From Brachionus plicatilis (lineage: Eukaryota > Rotifera > Eurotatoria > Ploima > Brachionidae), in NCBI GenBank assembly GCA_010279815.1, contig QEOQ01000041.1, positions 437,048-501,047 on the forward strand: 64,000 nt of DNA, read 5' to 3'. A model generated the notes under the pieces. The model was not told where the DNA came from, did not search any database, and was given only the letters and a program-made list of their open reading frames with translations. Below, in pieces: positions 59,304 to 64,000 of this stretch (positions are counted from its first letter, which is position 1; each line of letters opens with the position of its first letter). Position numbers and translations under genes: made by a program.

Positions 59304-62300
59304 GATTGGCTCTTTTCTTTGAAATATTTTAAGTCTAAAAATTTATTTTGAAAAATAAATATTTTTGCCTAATAAACACGCTTAAATTACGAAATTTCAG
59401 TTGGAAAAATTTTAAATTTTAGACATAAAATTTTTAAAATTATAATTAATAAATTTTGTGAAGAAATATGAAATTAAATTTCAGAGAAATAATACGCCTT
59501 TTTTAGAAATTAAAAAAAATATTAGCCAAAAAATCAAACATTTCTAATTAATAGATAATATACTCATCAAATATTTTCATTTGAATTGAATGTTAAAAAT
59601 TTTATTTAAATATTCATAATTTCACAAATGAAAAAAGAATCACGTGTCACTTTTTTATTTTGAAAAATTTTGTCTTAGTCTATAATAAATACTGGCCAGA
59701 TGAGGGCATTGTGAATTTTAGAGAAAAAAAGCATTACAAAAAAATAAAAATCTAGATTGCTTTTTCCAAAAGTCCGAAATAGCTACAGCTAGTACGTCAA
59801 ATGTTCCATTTGTTTCCATTTCCTGCAGAAGATTCTAAAAATGCAGACATATTAAATTATATTAAAATAACTATGCAGAGTATTTGCAGTGGGTAGATTT
59901 AGATGATTGAATATATCAGTAAATACAATTCAAAGAACCAATTTTGATCTATAAGAAATAAAGTTATTACAATTAAAAAAAAAAAAATTTTTTTCTAATT
60001 ATCAAATTTAAATTTAGACTAAATTGTATTTAATTTCAATGGTAAAAATTAAAAATTTAAGTTTAATTAGAAGCATTATTCCTAATTATTTAATCTAAAA
60101 ACCCTTCAGTTATAAATTTAGCTCAATTAATTTTTGATTAATAATTATTATTTAAACGAAAATTATATAATTTTTCTCAAAGATATGTTTTTTAATCAAG
60201 CTTTTGATAGATTAGTTTAACAATTAATTTTGGATTATATAAGTAACGAATCTTTTGACTTATCGATTAAATTTTGGCAATTCTTTCAAATTCAAAATAA
60301 ACTCTTAAATTATCATTAGAAATTCTAATTATCTATTCAATGGATCTTTTAGGGAGTGATTTCTAAAGGTTTAAATTAAAGTTTGTTTAAGATAACTAAT
60401 TCATTTTAAGAAGATAAATAATTTGTTTGTTTTATAATTGCGTCGAAATGACGTATTTGCTGCCAGAATTGCTAATTTTTGATTATTGATTTGAAAAAAA
60501 TTTGTTCTTTGTACTGAAATTTGTTTCTTGTTACGTCATTTAGCAGACTTTTTCAATTTTTCCTTCGATAAAATCTGCTATCGATCATGTGATTACCCAA
60601 AGCTCACGAGACTGTTAAAAAGAACTTTTTTATTAGCATAACTATTAAAATATTTGCTCAATGTTCAAACTAGAACTTATATTTTGAAAAAAAAATAATG
60701 GCACATTCGAAAATAAAATTTTTTAAATTTTGTTTTTAATTAGTTTTTTATTAAACACTGATAAGATTTCACAGTTGTATATTTTGGTAAAGTTTGATTA
60801 GTTTTGTTGCTGATTGGAATTTTGAAATTTGATCAGCAGCGATGTATTATAAAGGCACTTACATTTGTAAAAATAACATTTATTAATTTTGCCTAGTCAA
60901 AATTAAAATTCAACACAATAAACAAATACTTTATTGTTTAAATTTTTTAAATTTAAATTTAAAGTTTCAAAATTTTAAGTAATCTGTGAGCAAAAGAAAA
61001 AAAAGTGAATTTTAACAAAAAAAAAAATCATTTGTTGGCATGGTATCGGGCCATTATTAAAAAAATAAATTAGCAATATCGAAATTGAAAAGAGTCTTAT
61101 TTTTTGCTTATTTTTCTAGCTAATAATTATTGATTCAAAACGTGCTTAATCTAAATTTATAAAATCTAACCAAACTTAATTATTTTCAGGATTTTCATCA
61201 TTGAATGTAAATTAACAAAAAAAAAATTTTTTTCAAGGAAGTTGATTATCATAAGTTTTTTTTTCTAAATTTCCAAATGTTTATTTTCCAGTATTGTCCT
61301 ACCTACAGCCACTTAATGCAACGAAAAATTGCAGATTAATATTGTATCTTGACAGCATAAATTTCGTACAAGAATGATTGATAAGCTATGAGCAATCAAA
61401 TATGGCAGTCAGCTAGAAACCCAGATATGTTTTAATCATCTCCTTGGTTCTGAATCAGATAAACAAATTCTTAAGAATAGATAAATAAACTAATTAATAA
61501 GTCTATAAATCAGTTATAAAGGAATTTTATACCCAAAATACGGATAGTTAATGAAACTTTTTGCATGACGAATTAATTTATTAACAAAGCATTAATAGGT
61601 AAAGTTTAGGGTTACAGAGCTGAGATATTTTTTATCGATTTTCAAGAAAATGTTCAATAGATATATTGAAAGAGTTTCTTTTAGTTTACAATAAATTTAA
61701 ACTATTTAACAGATATTATTTTATCAATGAACAAAACTTTTGCTATAATTATTTAACACAGAGGAATTTTTCTCAAAAAAAATATTAAAGCAGTAGAATA
61801 AAATAAATTATTTTATTAGTCAATCTTTAGAAAAACAGAACTATTTGAAAGAATTTATAAATACAAAAGTTCTTTACAGGAAATAAATTCAGTCTAATTT
61901 GTTCAAATAGCTGAAATATTTGAGCTTATCTTAATTCTTGAAGATTGAGAGCTGATAATGAAACGATGAAATTTGGTTTAAGTACGCAGTATCAGTCAAA
62001 TATTTGCCAAAAAATGATTTATTCGATCAATGCTCATTTAAAATTTCATTCATTTTTTTTCTTAGAATTTATTAGAGAGCTGTGTGAGATAAATAAAATA
62101 AATGGTTTTTGATTGAATTTTGACTCCCAGCCTACAATTGAATTCTTTAAATTTATTTTTAAGTGGTGTTATTTTTCTCGATTAAAATTAAATATCTCAG
62201 AAAAATGATTCAAAATCATTTTAGATATTTTTTGATTATTTAAAAGAACTGTTTTAAAATTAATTCTATTTCCCTTTTAAAATTTTGGGAATAAATCAGT

Positions 62301-64000
62301 TCGAATTATAATCAGAGCGATTAATGAACTGTGAATTGAATTTTGACAGAATCATACTTCATGAGTTCTTATTGTTAGCTTTTTCTGTTCTGATATTTAA
62401 GTTATTTTAGTATTTAGTTAATTATCATATATTTAAATTTCATTTAATTCGTTTTAAAAAATTTATAATTATTATTTATTAGGAAATTTGGGCGAATTCC
62501 TGTTTTAAAAATATTTAACTAATTCCGGTGACTAATCAATATTCGATTGACAACGTAGATTTTATTTTGCTATAATTTTTATTTTTAGAAAGATTAAATT
62601 AAAAAAATCTTTCAGAATAATGCGAAGAAAAATTTTTTCTTTCTTCTTAACAACGAATTCCATTAGAATTAGGTAATTTAGGTTAAGCTAGCTGGTCTTT
62701 TATAATAATTAAGGTAAAAAGGAATCAAAATTTATTTTTAGAAATTGATTTTAATATGGTTTTTCATTTTTTTTATTAGAATTATTTATAACATTTAGTT
62801 TAAAATTTTTTAAATATATGGTCCTTCAAATATGATTTATGCTTGTAATCATTGTGTAAAATATTGAAATCCATTGAGGCAAAAAACTTCATTTGTTATT
62901 TTTTTTAATCTGAATTAAATTAAATTTTGTGTTTGACTGATTGAATACTAGCAAATTGATAAATTAATGCATTTCAAGAATATCTTGTTTTTCGACCATT
63001 TTCCGGGAAGGAAAATAGGAAATAAACTAATTTACTGCGGCAATGTATTTGACTAAATATTTAACATTTTCCTTTAAAGTCTTTACGTAAATTTGTATAA
63101 TAAAATAATTTTAACATTAATGGTGAAATATTTTCTTCAAATACCAGATTTCGATGAACATTTTTGTCAATAACAATATCACTGGAGCCGTAAATATTAC
63201 CTGGCATTAATATCAAGCTATATTTAGATATGTTTTTTCGAGTGGTTTATTTCAACTAAAGTATATTTTTCTTAAATACTTAAGATTCCATTTATTCATT
63301 AACTGAGCAAAATGTTATTATCTTGGAAACATTCCATTCAACACCTTCAACCAGAAATTACGTCATCATGCCTAAGCAAATTTTAATATAAAATTTTCAC
63401 ATAAAATTTTATCATTTTCTCATTTTAATTTTAATCAAAGAACAATTGCTCATAATCTTATCAATGAAGGCTCATTCTGTTGAAAAATAGTTAGGTATTT
63501 AGTAGAACGTTTAAACTAGCTAATTCGACGCTATTTTAACCGCTATACCTAATTTTTATTATTTCAAGCTCTTCAAGTAGCAAGCTAAAAAACAAAAGTC
63601 GTGGAAATTTAATTAAAGATCAAATTAATTTTAATGTACAAAGTGCAATATGCCAAGTTCAAATCATATCAGACTAATCCGAAAAGTCTTAAAAGTATTT
63701 ATCTTATCTACATGACTTTTAATTGTATTTTTTTTTGTATTAAATAAAAGTGAAAATAATCATTTTGTTTAACAAAATACATCACTGGTTAATATTTTGC
63801 TTTTAATTAACTAACATTCTTAGGAATAAATAAGCATTCAGCAAAATTCCATATAAAAATATTTGCCAAAAAAAGTAAAGTTTTATTTTAGCTAGATTAT
63901 TTATTTTTATTAAAATCAAAGATACTGCACTTGTTTACAAATAATCAATTATAAAGAGATGGTTTTGTGTTTTTAATACAAAAAACTTGTTCGTATTTCA
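59304..64000. other. Intergenic to window end
   Basis: 4.7 kb upstream of LC3. On the minus strand 59836-59722 reads QEMETNGTFDVLAVAISDFW KKQSRF to a stop after a TTTTTAG acceptor and may be a terminal exon, but no partner exon was found. CRE-like TGACGTAT and TTACGTCA occur at about 60450 and 60532. Nothing else supported. Confidence 0.4.

Overview
The window is a strongly A+T-rich stretch of animal nuclear DNA. It carries six confident multi-exon or single-exon genes with close animal relatives (DHTKD1, ARH3/ADPRS, kanadaptin, DTL/CDT2, MAP1LC3 and an Ikaros/hunchback-type zinc-finger factor). It also holds a secreted phospholipase A2, a Ly6 plus chitin-binding protein, an ankyrin-repeat protein and one unrecognised gene. 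Introns are spliceosomal GT-AG, mostly 50-60 nt, with a few of 300-600 nt, so many real exons are shorter than a usual ORF cut-off. I rebuilt the exon joins by hand from reading frame and family resemblance. Chitin-binding type 2 and Ly6 domains, compact introns, extreme A+T and many LINE families point to an invertebrate. A monogonont rotifer such as Brachionus, or a small arthropod, would fit, but that is inference.

Layout. 0-6 kb: an unrecognised gene cut by the window edge (+), a CATCGATG-type inverted repeat, then the Ly6/chitin-binding gene (-). 6.8-12.5 kb: a graveyard of at least five LINE fragments interrupted by a 1.4 kb fold-back structure holding a DDE-transposase remnant. 13.0-16.6 kb: DHTKD1 (-), eight exons. 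18.5-20.5 kb: LINE 3' ends with a long TAA microsatellite, then two TIR elements. 20.8-22.9 kb: ARH3-like hydrolase (-), three exons. 27.5-28.6 kb: ankyrin protein (-). 30.3-31.8 kb: short inverted-repeat elements. 33.7-35.6 kb: kanadaptin (+), one exon. 36.1-43.4 kb: a second transposon cluster with a LINE flanked by a 144 bp duplication, a hAT remnant with an 8 bp target duplication, and a 1.25 kb element with identical 134 bp TIRs that splits a LINE reverse-transcriptase ORF and carries an acidic zinc-finger ORF. 44.2 kb: secreted PLA2 (+). 45.1-46.3 kb: nested MITE and pogo-type elements plus an assembly gap. 48.0-49.7 kb: zinc-finger factor (-). 55.3-57.6 kb: DTL (-). 58.7-59.3 kb: MAP1LC3 (-), with a 17-nt last exon. 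The remaining 4.7 kb shows nothing I can support apart from one weak exon candidate.

The genes form no operon or pathway: they serve lysine/tryptophan catabolism in mitochondria, ADP-ribose removal, RNA-related nuclear work, replication licensing and autophagy. The most interesting points are the Ly6-chitin-binding fusion, an ARH3 that has lost its second metal site, the young GGTCAC-rich element, the long duplication around a LINE, and a scatter of unrelated, nearly perfect hairpins.
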